A stretch of 5,271 nucleotides of DNA from assembly GCA_945487985.1 (NCBI GenBank), contig CALYTX010000110.1:1-5271 (forward strand), in the 5' to 3' direction. The stretch's first letter is position 1, and every line of letters begins with the position of its first letter. The notes under the pieces are model-generated. The model was not told the DNA's origin. It was given only the letters and a program-made list of their open reading frames with translations, and did not search any database. This document shows, piece after piece, positions 1 to 5,271 of this stretch. The translations under genes were made by a program, and so were the position numbers. The stretch comes from an uncultured Verrucomicrobiota bacterium (GTDB lineage: Bacteria > Verrucomicrobiota > Kiritimatiellia > RFP12 > UBA1067).

Positions 1-18
1 CGGAAAAGCGCTGCTGCT

Positions 19-549
19 TTAGCCGGCGTTGCTGTTGTTGCCCCAAGCGTAGTGGGCAAACGCCTTGTTGGCCTGGGCCATCTTGTGGACATCGTCGCGC
101 TTCTTGATGACATTCCCCTGTCCGAGAAACGCATCAATAATCTCGGCGGCGACCGCCGCAGGCATACCCATGCCGTGACGAGCGGCGGCGAAAGTCGTCG
201 TCCAACGCAAGGCCAGCGACAGCTGACGGTTCGGGGCGATCGGCACTGGCACAGGATAGGTGGTTCCGCCAACGCGCCGGGTTTTGACCTCGACCTGCGG
301 CTTCATGTTCTCGATGGAGGCCGAAACAATCTCGAGCGGATCGGTGTAGGCCTTGTCGTCTTTCGTGAACTTCGCCGGATCCTTCTCCACAGCCTCCTTC
401 ACCTTGTCGATCATGCCATAGACGATTTTCTCAGCGACGGTTTTCTTGCCGTCTTTCATAATCACGCGAATCATGTGAGCTACGAGTTCCGAATTATACT
501 TCGGATCGAGCACAATGCGCTTGGCAATAGTCTTACCTCTACGGCTCAT
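19..549 (-). CDS. rpsG: 30S ribosomal protein S7
   Basis: S7 binds the 3' major domain of 16S rRNA, nucleates assembly of the small-subunit head and lines the E-site/mRNA exit region. The 176-residue product starts MSRRGKTIAKR and carries the family signatures DGKKTVAEKIVYG near residues 33-45, VEVKTRRVGGTTYPVPV near 87-103, and KKRDDVHKMAQANKAFAHYAW near the C-terminus. Compared with the common form of about 156 residues it has an extra charged segment at about residues 50-70, between the first helices. The C-terminal tail after the AHYAW motif is short. The ATG follows the rpsL stop after 3 nt, and a GAGGAG site inside the rpsL 3' end lies 9 nt upstream, so translation is probably coupled. 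The stop is TAA. The next str-operon gene (often fusA) would lie beyond the left edge and is not seen. Confidence 0.98.
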   Translation of the reverse strand: MSRRGKTIAKRIVLDPKYNSELVAHMIRVIMKDGKKTVAEKIVYGMIDKVKEAVEKDPAKFTKDDKAYTDPLEIVSASIENMKPQVEVKTRRVGGTTYPVPVPIAPNRQLSLALRWTTTFAAARHGMGMPAAVAAEIIDAFLGQGNVIKKRDDVHKMAQANKAFAHYAWGNNSNAG

Positions 550-552
550 AGC

Positions 553-936
553 TTACTTCTCCTCTTTCTTCGGCTTCTTCATACCGTATTTCGAACGGCT
601 GCGATTGCGACCTGCGACGCCGAGAGAATCGAGCTTGCCGCGGACGATGTGGTAACGAACGCCAGGAAGGTCTTTTACACGGCCGCCACGAACGAGCACC
701 ACGCTGTGCTCTTGCAGATTGTGGCCTTCGCCGGGAATGTAGGCGGTGACTTCATAACCCGAAGTGAGGCGCACACGCGCCACCTTGCGGAGAGCCGAGT
801 TCGGCTTCTTCGGGGTCATCGTCTTAACGACGAGACAAACGCCGCGGCGCTGAGGACACGCCTTGAGCGCTGGCGACTTCGAGTGCTTAACGAGGGGCGA
901 ACGGCCCTTACGAATAAGCTGATTGATTGTCGGCAT
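553..936 (-). CDS. rpsL: 30S ribosomal protein S12
   Basis: S12 sits at the decoding centre of the 30S subunit and controls accuracy of codon recognition. The 127-residue product is full length and highly conserved: MPTINQLIRKGR at the N-terminus, TPKKPNSALRK at 41-51, GHNLQEHSVVLVRGGRVKDLPGVRYH at 71-96 and SRSKYG at 113-118. Lys43 and Lys88, the classical streptomycin-resistance positions, are both lysine, so the streptomycin-sensitive form is expected. Asp89, the usual methylthiolation site, is present. The start is ATG with AAGGA 9 nt upstream. The tail KKPKKEEK is lysine/glutamate rich, and its codons double as the ribosome binding site of rpsG. It is the first gene of its operon, with its own promoter about 30 nt upstream. 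Confidence 0.99.
   Translation of the reverse strand: MPTINQLIRKGRSPLVKHSKSPALKACPQRRGVCLVVKTMTPKKPNSALRKVARVRLTSGYEVTAYIPGEGHNLQEHSVVLVRGGRVKDLPGVRYHIVRGKLDSLGVAGRNRSRSKYGMKKPKKEEK
559..564 (-). promoter_or_regulatory. Ribosome binding site of rpsG inside the rpsL 3' end
   Basis: GAGGAG on the minus strand lies 9 nt before the rpsG ATG and within the last codons of rpsL. Its position supports translational coupling and the chosen rpsG start. Confidence 0.85.
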
Positions 937-945
937 TACTTTGTT

Positions 946-950
946 TCCTT
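946..950 (-). promoter_or_regulatory. Ribosome binding site of rpsL
   Basis: AAGGA lies 9 nt upstream of the rpsL ATG, in an A-rich untranslated leader of about 30 nt. The leader appears too short for an elaborate riboregulator. Confidence 0.75.
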
Positions 951-964
951 TTACTTTTCCAAAC

Positions 965-1002
965 TTTCGGGTAGTATATCACGAATTACGCTGGCCTGAC
1001 AA
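965..1002 (-). promoter_or_regulatory. Sigma-70-type promoter of the rpsL-rpsG operon
   Basis: Read on the minus strand, TTGTCA (positions 1002-997, 5/6 to consensus) is followed by an 18-bp spacer and TATACT (978-973, 5/6). A TG one base before the hexamer gives an extended -10. Transcription would start at an A near 965-967, giving a leader of about 30 nt. The stretch between -10 and start is ACCCG, a GC-rich discriminator typical of stringently controlled ribosomal promoters. The stringent-response link is inferred from that known pattern. Confidence 0.75.
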
Positions 1003-1030
1003 GGGGGAAAATCAAAACTTTCTCCACTTT

Positions 1031-1074
1031 TTGACCTCCGATGGCAACACAAATGGTAATATTTATGTTACAAT
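1031..1074 (+). promoter_or_regulatory. Candidate promoter region of the AAA+ ATPase gene
   Basis: The plus strand has TTGACC at 1031-1036 and two extended -10-like elements: TGG-TAATAT (TG at 1054-1055, hexamer 1057-1062) and TGT-TACAAT (TG at 1066-1067, hexamer 1069-1074). The first is 20 bp from TTGACC, which is long, and the second has no good -35. With the second, transcription would begin at about 1081-1082, essentially at the ATG. With the first, the leader would be about 13 nt. No SD precedes the ATG. Which element is used cannot be decided from sequence. Confidence 0.5.
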
Positions 1075-1081
1075 CTTGCCA

Positions 1082-2566
1082 ATGGATCACCAAGATGATA
1101 TCGTGACTGAAATTTCCGCCCTACCCAAGGGAACAATCGTCGTACGCACCATTCGCGGCAAGGAACGTTTCTATCACCAGTGGCGTGAAAACGGCCGCAC
1201 TATCAACAAGTATTTGCGCGCCGACCAAATCATGTCCCTGCGCGCGCAACTCGCACGCCGAAAATATCTGCAAGGCGTCCTCAGGGGCAACTTTGATGCG
1301 AAAGATTGCACCTGCCGCCAAAATGCGCATAGAACCTCGCCGGAGCGTCTGGCGGGCGAATTTCGCACAGATGTTCTTTACGGACGCATCTTGTTGGAAT
1401 TCGCCGCTGCAGCGCAATTCAGCCATCGGCGCGACCAGTTCGCCGTTCTCCTTGATTTCATCAACCACCCACCCCAATCCGGCAAGCCTTGCTTCATCGC
1501 TGGACCGGCGGGAACTGGCAAAACCACCTTGCTTCGCGAACTGGTCCGTGCACTGCCCCCCGCCCGTCGCGCCAGAACGGCCTATCTGCGTTTGACAGGG
1601 CAGGAAAGCCACCGCGAAATCGCAGGCGATCTTTCGCGTCTGCGCGATTTAGGCTTTAAATACATTTTCCTCGACGAAGCCCAACATCTTCGCGCCTTAG
1701 CAGGGACAGGACTCGTCATGGTTTTGGCCGGCAATTCGGTTCCGACGGAACTATCAGGCAATGTTTCGGTTGTTGATGTTTCCTTCATCCCTTTCAGAGA
1801 GCGCGCTCGTCTTGCCGGCGCCGCCGATCTCCAATATCTAGTCGAAAATGGCGGTCGGCTGGGGATGGATGTTGTGAACGGGAGTATCGCCGAAAACGAA
1901 AACAACCTCTTCGTTCTCGAAGTTCTCTCTCTGGCCGCGATTCGCGCGAAAGACGAAGCCAAAACGAGAGGCGAGGCCTTCATAGAAACAGACCTAGCAA
2001 CTATGCGCGATCGCTTCGCCGATATCGCTGGTTTGAATGCAAATGCGCCAGCCCCAGATGCCCCGACTCGCGAATCTCTGCTCGATCTGCCTTCCCAGTG
2101 GCGACTCGCGGCGGCGCAATCTAGCCTTACCGCGCTATTGGACGATCCGTCCGTTGAACGGCTGGGGGCGGCAGAGCGAAAACTTGTCCGCGATCTGTTG
2201 AGGAAGGAAACATATCTGCGTCTGCTTGAGGATGGTGTGTGGAACGAACTGCGACACGCCCGCACAACACCATCGACAAAAGTCCACCGCGTGGACTTCT
2301 CCGACTATGCCTTCGGCTTCGTCGTTGCCGACGAAGAAGAACTCGTCTGCGAAATTGTCGTGGTCAGCGCAGATTCAACGCGCAGGCCAGAGCATCTCAA
2401 GCACCTCGACAACCCCGCCAGACTTGACGCGCTCGAACACCGTTTCGGAATGGTGGTGCGACGTGAAATCCTCTATAACGGTCGGGACTTCACGCTTGCT
2501 TCTGGCATCGCTTACCGCAATCTCGCCAAATACCTCGTCCGCCTCGGCGCCAATGCGGTGCGGTAG
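1082..2566 (+). CDS. AAA+ ATPase with DUF4143-like C-terminal domain
   Basis: This is a predicted cytoplasmic P-loop ATPase of unknown role, 494 residues from the ATG at 1082. Residues 12-62 form a small basic module (LPKGTIVVRTIRGKERFYHQW, then KYLRADQ) of the kind I associate with the N-terminus of some bacterial AAA/DUF4143 ATPases. Walker A is GPAGTGKTT at 141-149, with catalytic Lys147. Walker B is YIFLDEAQ at 194-201 (Asp198, Glu199). A sensor-1-like strand VMVLAGN ends at Asn218, and FIPFRE follows at 235-240. The C-terminus (about 400-490) has the VDF...EEELVCEI...ILYNG pattern of a DUF4143/PD-(D/E)XK fold, but the usual E-x-K lysine is valine (Glu424, Val426), so nuclease activity is doubtful. 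The frame stays open upstream to a TTG at 923, but that extension is low-complexity and antisense to rpsL. The ATG has no SD. The gene stands alone, divergent from rpsL and convergent with its right neighbour. Family assignment is from recalled motifs; function is unknown. Confidence 0.85.
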   Translation: MDHQDDIVTEISALPKGTIVVRTIRGKERFYHQWRENGRTINKYLRADQIMSLRAQLARRKYLQGVLRGNFDAKDCTCRQNAHRTSPERLAGEFRTDVLYGRILLEFAAAAQFSHRRDQFAVLLDFINHPPQSGKPCFIAGPAGTGKTTLLRELVRALPPARRARTAYLRLTGQESHREIAGDLSRLRDLGFKYIFLDEAQHLRALAGTGLVMVLAGNSVPTELSGNVSVVDVSFIPFRERARLAGAADLQYLVENGGRLGMDVVNGSIAENENNLFVLEVLSLAAIRAKDEAKTRGEAFIETDLATMRDRFADIAGLNANAPAPDAPTRESLLDLPSQWRLAAAQSSLTALLDDPSVERLGAAERKLVRDLLRKETYLRLLEDGVWNELRHARTTPSTKVHRVDFSDYAFGFVVADEEELVCEIVVVSADSTRRPEHLKHLDNPARLDALEHRFGMVVRREILYNGRDFTLASGIAYRNLAKYLVRLGANAVR

Positions 2567-2593
2567 GCGTGACGTAACTCGCCGGGCTACCGC
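2560..2593. terminator. Inverted repeat between convergent genes, possible bidirectional terminator
   Basis: GCGGTAG at 2560-2566 is perfectly repeated in inverse as CTACCGC at 2587-2593. An inner GCG/CGC (2567-2569 with 2580-2582) could extend the stem past a 4-nt bulge. The arms contain the stop codons of both convergent genes: TAG of the ATPase gene, and TAG of the TPR gene on the other strand. Neither side has a T-tract, so it is at best a weak intrinsic terminator. Confidence 0.35.
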
Positions 2594-4413
2594 CATTCGA
2601 AAGGTGCGCGCGCAACCGTCCGCCTAATCACTTCCATCGCCTCGACGGCTCTGCCGCGCACGGTGGGATTTCCGCATTGCGCAGCTTTCGACAAGACCGC
2701 AAGCGCCTCGTGGTCTTTGCCAAGATTGGCGAGACAAAGCCCGAGATTGAGCAGCGAATGATCGGGCGAATGATTGCGCTTGGCGACCTTAAGCCCCAGC
2801 GTAAAATAATGCACCGCCGCAAGGTATTGACCCTCGCGCATAGCAACTATCGCCAGCGCATCGAGCATCATACCGTGCGGATCACGAACAGGCTGCTGCG
2901 CAACGCCAGAGCAAAGCCGCTTGACTTCCGCGAAATCGCCCTCTTGCGCACGAATGGCAAGTACGTACGCCAGCGATTCGGCAGTATTCAGACTCGGACG
3001 CAGTTCGAGACTACGACGGAGCATATCCACGCCCTCCTGCATGCGGCCGCGCCGCGCGCAATATTCGTTGCCGACAATCCGCAATGCCCGCCAATGATTC
3101 GGATCGATGGCCAAAACCCGCGAATAGGCGGCATACCCGTTCTCGTACGCGGCAATCGACGGGACGGCGAAGAAAACTTCACAAGCGAAAAGAACCGCCG
3201 CTATCGCCATCCAGCACGCCAGGCTGTGCCGAGCGCCTTCTCCGGACGGCTGGCCGCTTCCGCAGGCAGGTTCCGCAATGGCGAAACCCAGCAACAAAGC
3301 TATGGCAATGTGGGGGAAATATACATAGCGGTCAGCCATTGCCTGGTCGCCGTTGACATATCCGAAAATGCCCAGCGTAGGCCCGAGTGCAAAGACAAAC
3401 AGCGCGGCGCAATACACAATCGGCAAGCGCCAGCGCTGTCCGCCGCGAACAAGCGCGAAAACGAAAATTGCCGCCACCATCGCGAAGCAACCCAAACCAA
3501 GCGCACAATTCACCGGCACTCCATCGAAAACCGCGCCATAATCAATGTGAATGCCAGCGGGGAAGAACAAGTACCAACAATAAAGCCCGACGGCAACAAC
3601 GGCATTGAGCACCCGCCAAACGAAACTGGCGGCATAGACATCAACTGATTCTGCGGCGGAAGGGTGCGATTGCGAGTGCAGCGCCACCATCCCCATGATG
3701 ACGGCGAACAGCAGCAGGGGTAGCAGATGTAGGCAACCGACTTGCCGGACGGCTCGATTGCAACGCTGGCAGCGGTATGCCACATACATCGAGCCGGCCA
3801 GGAAAGGAAAGGCAATGGCCGTAGACTTTGAAAGCGCGGCGAGTGCAAATGCAGTCCAGACAGCCGCCAGCGCCTTCCATCCTGGAGCCTTGAGAAAGCG
3901 GTCGTACGCCATCAGTCCGCAAAGCGTAAAGAGCGTCCACAACTCATCCTTGCGCGCGGCAACAAATGAAACCGCCTCCGCGCGTTGGGGGTGGACGGCC
4001 CACAGCAGCGCGCCGACAAAAGATGCTATCGCCACCCGCCGCGGAGATGCCGCAGTAAAAAGATGCAATTGCGACTTTACCCATTCAAAAACTAAAATCG
4101 CGTTTATCGCGTGGAAGCAGACATTCACGGCATGGTATGCCCGCCAGTTGTCACCAAACAAGGTGACATCGAGCATATAGCTGGCAAATGTAACCGGCAT
4201 CCAAATAGCGCCGTATCCTAAATCTGTGAACGCACGCTTTAGGTTCGCCCAGCCCAGCCCGCCCTTCACGAACGGGCAACCACTGGTATAGCCCCAATCG
4301 TCAAGCCCGATGTGTCCTTCTGTTATTCCCAACGAGAAGAGCGCTCCGGCCACTGCGGCCAGAATCAGTGCCGGCAAGGCACATGTCACGGCTTTCCGGA
4401 TTTTCCCCGTCAC
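2587..4413 (-). CDS. TMTC-like GT-C membrane protein with C-terminal TPRs
   Basis: This 608-residue integral membrane protein resembles bacterial relatives of the TMTC family, which are GT-C-fold glycosyltransferases using lipid-linked sugar donors. The first membrane helix is at about residues 10-30. It is followed by an outward-facing GLDDWGY loop with the Asp pair 38-39, the position of the catalytic acidic residues in GT-C enzymes. Family-like motifs follow: MPVTFASYMLD (72-82), HPQRAEAVSFVAARKDELWTLF (141-162) and ADRYVYFP (360-367). About ten further hydrophobic helices run to about residue 416. Residues 425-600 are soluble TPR repeats (AYSRVLAIDPNHWRALRIVG, GQYLAAVHYFTLGLKVA, HSLLNLGLCLANLGKDHEALAVLSKA). 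The start is GTG at 4413 with a GGAGG site 6 nt upstream, overlapping the tadA stop as GTGA. The longer open frame to 4668 lies on tadA and lacks hydrophobic or family character. Substrate is unknown; protein O-glycosylation or glycan assembly is an inference from family and neighbours. Confidence 0.85.
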   Translation of the reverse strand: MTGKIRKAVTCALPALILAAVAGALFSLGITEGHIGLDDWGYTSGCPFVKGGLGWANLKRAFTDLGYGAIWMPVTFASYMLDVTLFGDNWRAYHAVNVCFHAINAILVFEWVKSQLHLFTAASPRRVAIASFVGALLWAVHPQRAEAVSFVAARKDELWTLFTLCGLMAYDRFLKAPGWKALAAVWTAFALAALSKSTAIAFPFLAGSMYVAYRCQRCNRAVRQVGCLHLLPLLLFAVIMGMVALHSQSHPSAAESVDVYAASFVWRVLNAVVAVGLYCWYLFFPAGIHIDYGAVFDGVPVNCALGLGCFAMVAAIFVFALVRGGQRWRLPIVYCAALFVFALGPTLGIFGYVNGDQAMADRYVYFPHIAIALLLGFAIAEPACGSGQPSGEGARHSLACWMAIAAVLFACEVFFAVPSIAAYENGYAAYSRVLAIDPNHWRALRIVGNEYCARRGRMQEGVDMLRRSLELRPSLNTAESLAYVLAIRAQEGDFAEVKRLCSGVAQQPVRDPHGMMLDALAIVAMREGQYLAAVHYFTLGLKVAKRNHSPDHSLLNLGLCLANLGKDHEALAVLSKAAQCGNPTVRGRAVEAMEVIRRTVARAPFEWR

Positions 4414-4952
4414 GGCCTTCCTCCGGCGCGTCGCGTCTGGAAAAAGCCCTGCAGTAAAGCCATTGCGTCGGCCGCGAGAACTTCTTTCACTACAGCCGGG
4501 TGGTGGTTGATACCTAGGTGGTCGAAAATTCCGAACACCGTTCCTCCTCCACGCTTCGGATCGCTCGCGCCCCAGACGACCGTTTCGATTCGCGAAAGCA
4601 CAATGCCGCCCGCGCACATCGGACATGGCTCCTTGGTCACATAGAGCCGCGCACCTGTCAGCCGCCAAGACCCCTTGGCGGCAAACGCCGAACTCATGGC
4701 AAGCATTTCGGCGTGTGCGGTGGCGTCGGTAAGCCCCTCGATCTGGTTGTGCGCGCGGCCGAGAATCCGCGCCTTGCTCGGATCGTAATCGTAGATTGCG
4801 CCGTGCCCATCGTGGGCTGGTTCAACTATAGCCGGCTCGACGATTACGCAGCCCAGCGGAACCTCGCCGTCGATTGCGGCCTTTTCCGCCTCGCGCAAAG
4901 CCATTTTCATAAAGCACTCGTCGAAATAGGCCATGTCGGCAGTTCTATCCAT
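4410..4952 (-). CDS. tadA: tRNA-specific adenosine deaminase TadA
   Basis: TadA converts wobble adenosine 34 of tRNA-Arg(ACG) to inosine, so one tRNA can read several arginine codons. It is a zinc enzyme of the cytidine/deoxycytidylate deaminase fold. The 180-residue product has HAE at 80-82 (zinc ligand His80, proton-shuttle Glu82) and PCPMCAG at 109-115 (zinc ligands Cys110 and Cys113). The early segment ALREAEKAAIDGEVPLGCVIV and the C-terminal FQTRR are typical. Compared with common TadA, about 16 extra residues sit between the first two strands (about 39-63), including a repeated IVEPA. The ATG at 4952 was chosen because AAGGAAG lies 10 nt upstream and the N-terminus then matches family length. 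An in-frame ATG at 4976 and TTG at 4985 lack SD sites. It overlaps the next gene by 4 nt. Guanine deaminase is a related alternative, but the motif set favours TadA. Confidence 0.93.
   Translation of the reverse strand: MDRTADMAYFDECFMKMALREAEKAAIDGEVPLGCVIVEPAIVEPAHDGHGAIYDYDPSKARILGRAHNQIEGLTDATAHAEMLAMSSAFAAKGSWRLTGARLYVTKEPCPMCAGGIVLSRIETVVWGASDPKRGGGTVFGIFDHLGINHHPAVVKEVLAADAMALLQGFFQTRRAGGRP
4419..4424 (-). promoter_or_regulatory. Ribosome binding site that fixes the GTG start of the TMTC-like gene
   Basis: GGAGGA on the minus strand lies inside the tadA 3' end, 5 nt before the GTG at 4413. It decides the start of the downstream gene, because the longer open frame has no such site, and it indicates translational coupling with tadA. 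Confidence 0.85.
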
Positions 4953-5022
4953 TGTTCCGTCGCTTCCTTTCAACATCAATCGCAAATTTCAGAGGAACAT
5001 GCGCAGCGAGCTCCTCCCGACC
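4953..5022 (-). other. 70-nt intergenic leader between the glycosyltransferase gene and tadA
   Basis: Read on the minus strand, this gap holds the tadA SD AAGGAAG (4969-4963). It also holds an orphan strong SD-like GGGAGGAG followed 10 nt later by ATG TTC CTC TGA (5000-4989), a three-codon cistron. No convincing promoter or terminator hairpin was found, so the three genes are probably cotranscribed. Confidence 0.5.
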
Positions 5023-5271
5023 TCAAATACAACGCGGTGATCGAACCGCCACCACGTCTTCCATTCTACGAATGTAATCGCGATAGATGCGCGCGCAGTC
5101 GAATTCCGCCTGCGCCATCCTCGCGGATCCTGCCTTGTAGCCATCCAAGTCCGCGGCAATCCGGCCGATTGCCGCAACCAGCGAATCGATATCACCCGGC
5201 GCATACTCCTCGCCCGCATGGTAACGCGCCAGCAGCCTTCCGCTTTCCCCGCCCAGCGAGCTTACAATCGC
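5023..5271 (-). CDS. C-terminal fragment of a GT4-like glycosyltransferase (5' truncated by window edge)
   Basis: The minus-strand frame beginning at the last base of the window reads 82 codons to a TGA at 5025-5023. The peptide begins AIVSSLGGESGRLL, continues with EEYAPGDIDSLVAAIGRIAADLDGYKAG, and ends with a helix, FDCARIYRDYIRRMEDV. This matches the end of the second Rossmann domain of GT-B family 4 glycosyltransferases: a G-E-x-x-R/A-L loop, an acceptor-side hydrophobic strand, PGD followed by an ALxxAIxxL helix, and a terminal helix with aromatic residues. The E-x7-E catalytic motif would lie further upstream, outside the window. Such enzymes use nucleotide sugars to build polysaccharide or lipid-linked glycans. 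The gene is 70 nt upstream of tadA on the same strand, probably in one operon with it and the TMTC-like gene. The frame is inferred from protein character; a 76-residue arginine-rich frame over the same bases was discarded. Confidence 0.72.
   Translation of the reverse strand, partial: AIVSSLGGESGRLLARYHAGEEYAPGDIDSLVAAIGRIAADLDGYKAGSARMAQAEFDCARIYRDYIRRMEDVVAVRSPRCI

Noticed and set aside
5..20. Small stem (AAAGC/GCTTT, 6-nt loop) just after the rpsG stop, considered as a terminator
   Set aside because: The stem is only 5 bp with little GC and lies at the window edge. The str operon usually continues, so termination here cannot be supported.
52..999. 315-codon open frame on the plus strand opposite rpsG and rpsL
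   Set aside because: It is antisense to two certain ribosomal protein genes and has no SD. Its length reflects the codon bias of the real genes.
1056..1071. Short GTAA...TTAC symmetry in the AT-rich region before the ATPase gene, considered as an operator
   Set aside because: There are only 4 matching bases per arm in AT-rich DNA, which is expected by chance.
923..1081. N-terminal extension of the ATPase frame to a TTG at 923
   Set aside because: It would overlap the rpsL start and the rpsL promoter, has no SD, and its residues resemble translated intergenic DNA. The ATG at 1082 gives a sensible N-terminus.
1582..2265. 227-codon minus-strand frame inside the ATPase gene
   Set aside because: Its serine/arginine-rich composition, lack of any motif and full overlap with a well-supported gene mark it as a shadow.
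2677..3648. 323-codon plus-strand frame opposite the TMTC-like gene
   Set aside because: It is antisense to a protein with clear membrane helices and TPRs, and its own sequence is arginine-rich without recognisable domains.
4414..4668. 85-residue upstream extension of the TMTC-like frame
   Set aside because: It overlaps tadA catalytic-domain codons in another frame and is arginine-rich and non-hydrophobic. The GTG at 4413 has a strong SD and a GTGA overlap.
4989..5219. 76-residue arginine/tryptophan-rich minus-strand frame at the right end
   Set aside because: The neighbouring frame over the same bases gives a coherent glycosyltransferase C-terminus that runs to the window edge.

Overview
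The window is a bacterial chromosome segment of moderately high GC that uses clear Shine-Dalgarno (SD) sites. The ribosomal proteins and the style of the AAA+ ATPase would fit the PVC group (Kiritimatiellota, Lentisphaerota or Verrucomicrobiota) or a similar phylum. That placement is a guess from remembered family resemblance. The strong SD sites argue against Bacteroidota.

Layout. (1) Positions 19-936, minus strand: rpsL (S12) followed after 3 nt by rpsG (S7), the head of a str operon that runs off the left edge. Its own promoter lies at about 965-1002. (2) Positions 937-1081: a 145-bp divergent intergenic region with the rpsL promoter on one strand and promoter-like elements for the next gene on the other. 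(3) Positions 1082-2566, plus strand: a lone 494-residue AAA+ ATPase with a basic N-terminal module and a C-terminal domain resembling a degenerate DUF4143/PD-(D/E)XK fold. (4) Positions 2560-2593: a small inverted repeat holding the stop codons of the two convergent genes. (5) Positions 2587-5271, minus strand: a probable operon transcribed right to left. It contains the 3' end of a GT4-like glycosyltransferase, then tadA (tRNA adenosine deaminase), then a multi-spanning GT-C/TMTC-like protein with C-terminal TPRs that overlaps tadA by 4 nt (GTGA).

The left block is core translation machinery. tadA is also a translation gene (wobble inosine), but it lies between two genes that look like glycan or protein glycosylation functions and is translationally coupled to the second. 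The AAA+ gene is the accessory element: it stands alone, faces away from the str operon and has no SD. No RNA genes, insertion sequences, CRISPR arrays or large repeats were seen. Apart from the short regulatory gaps described, the window is almost fully coding.
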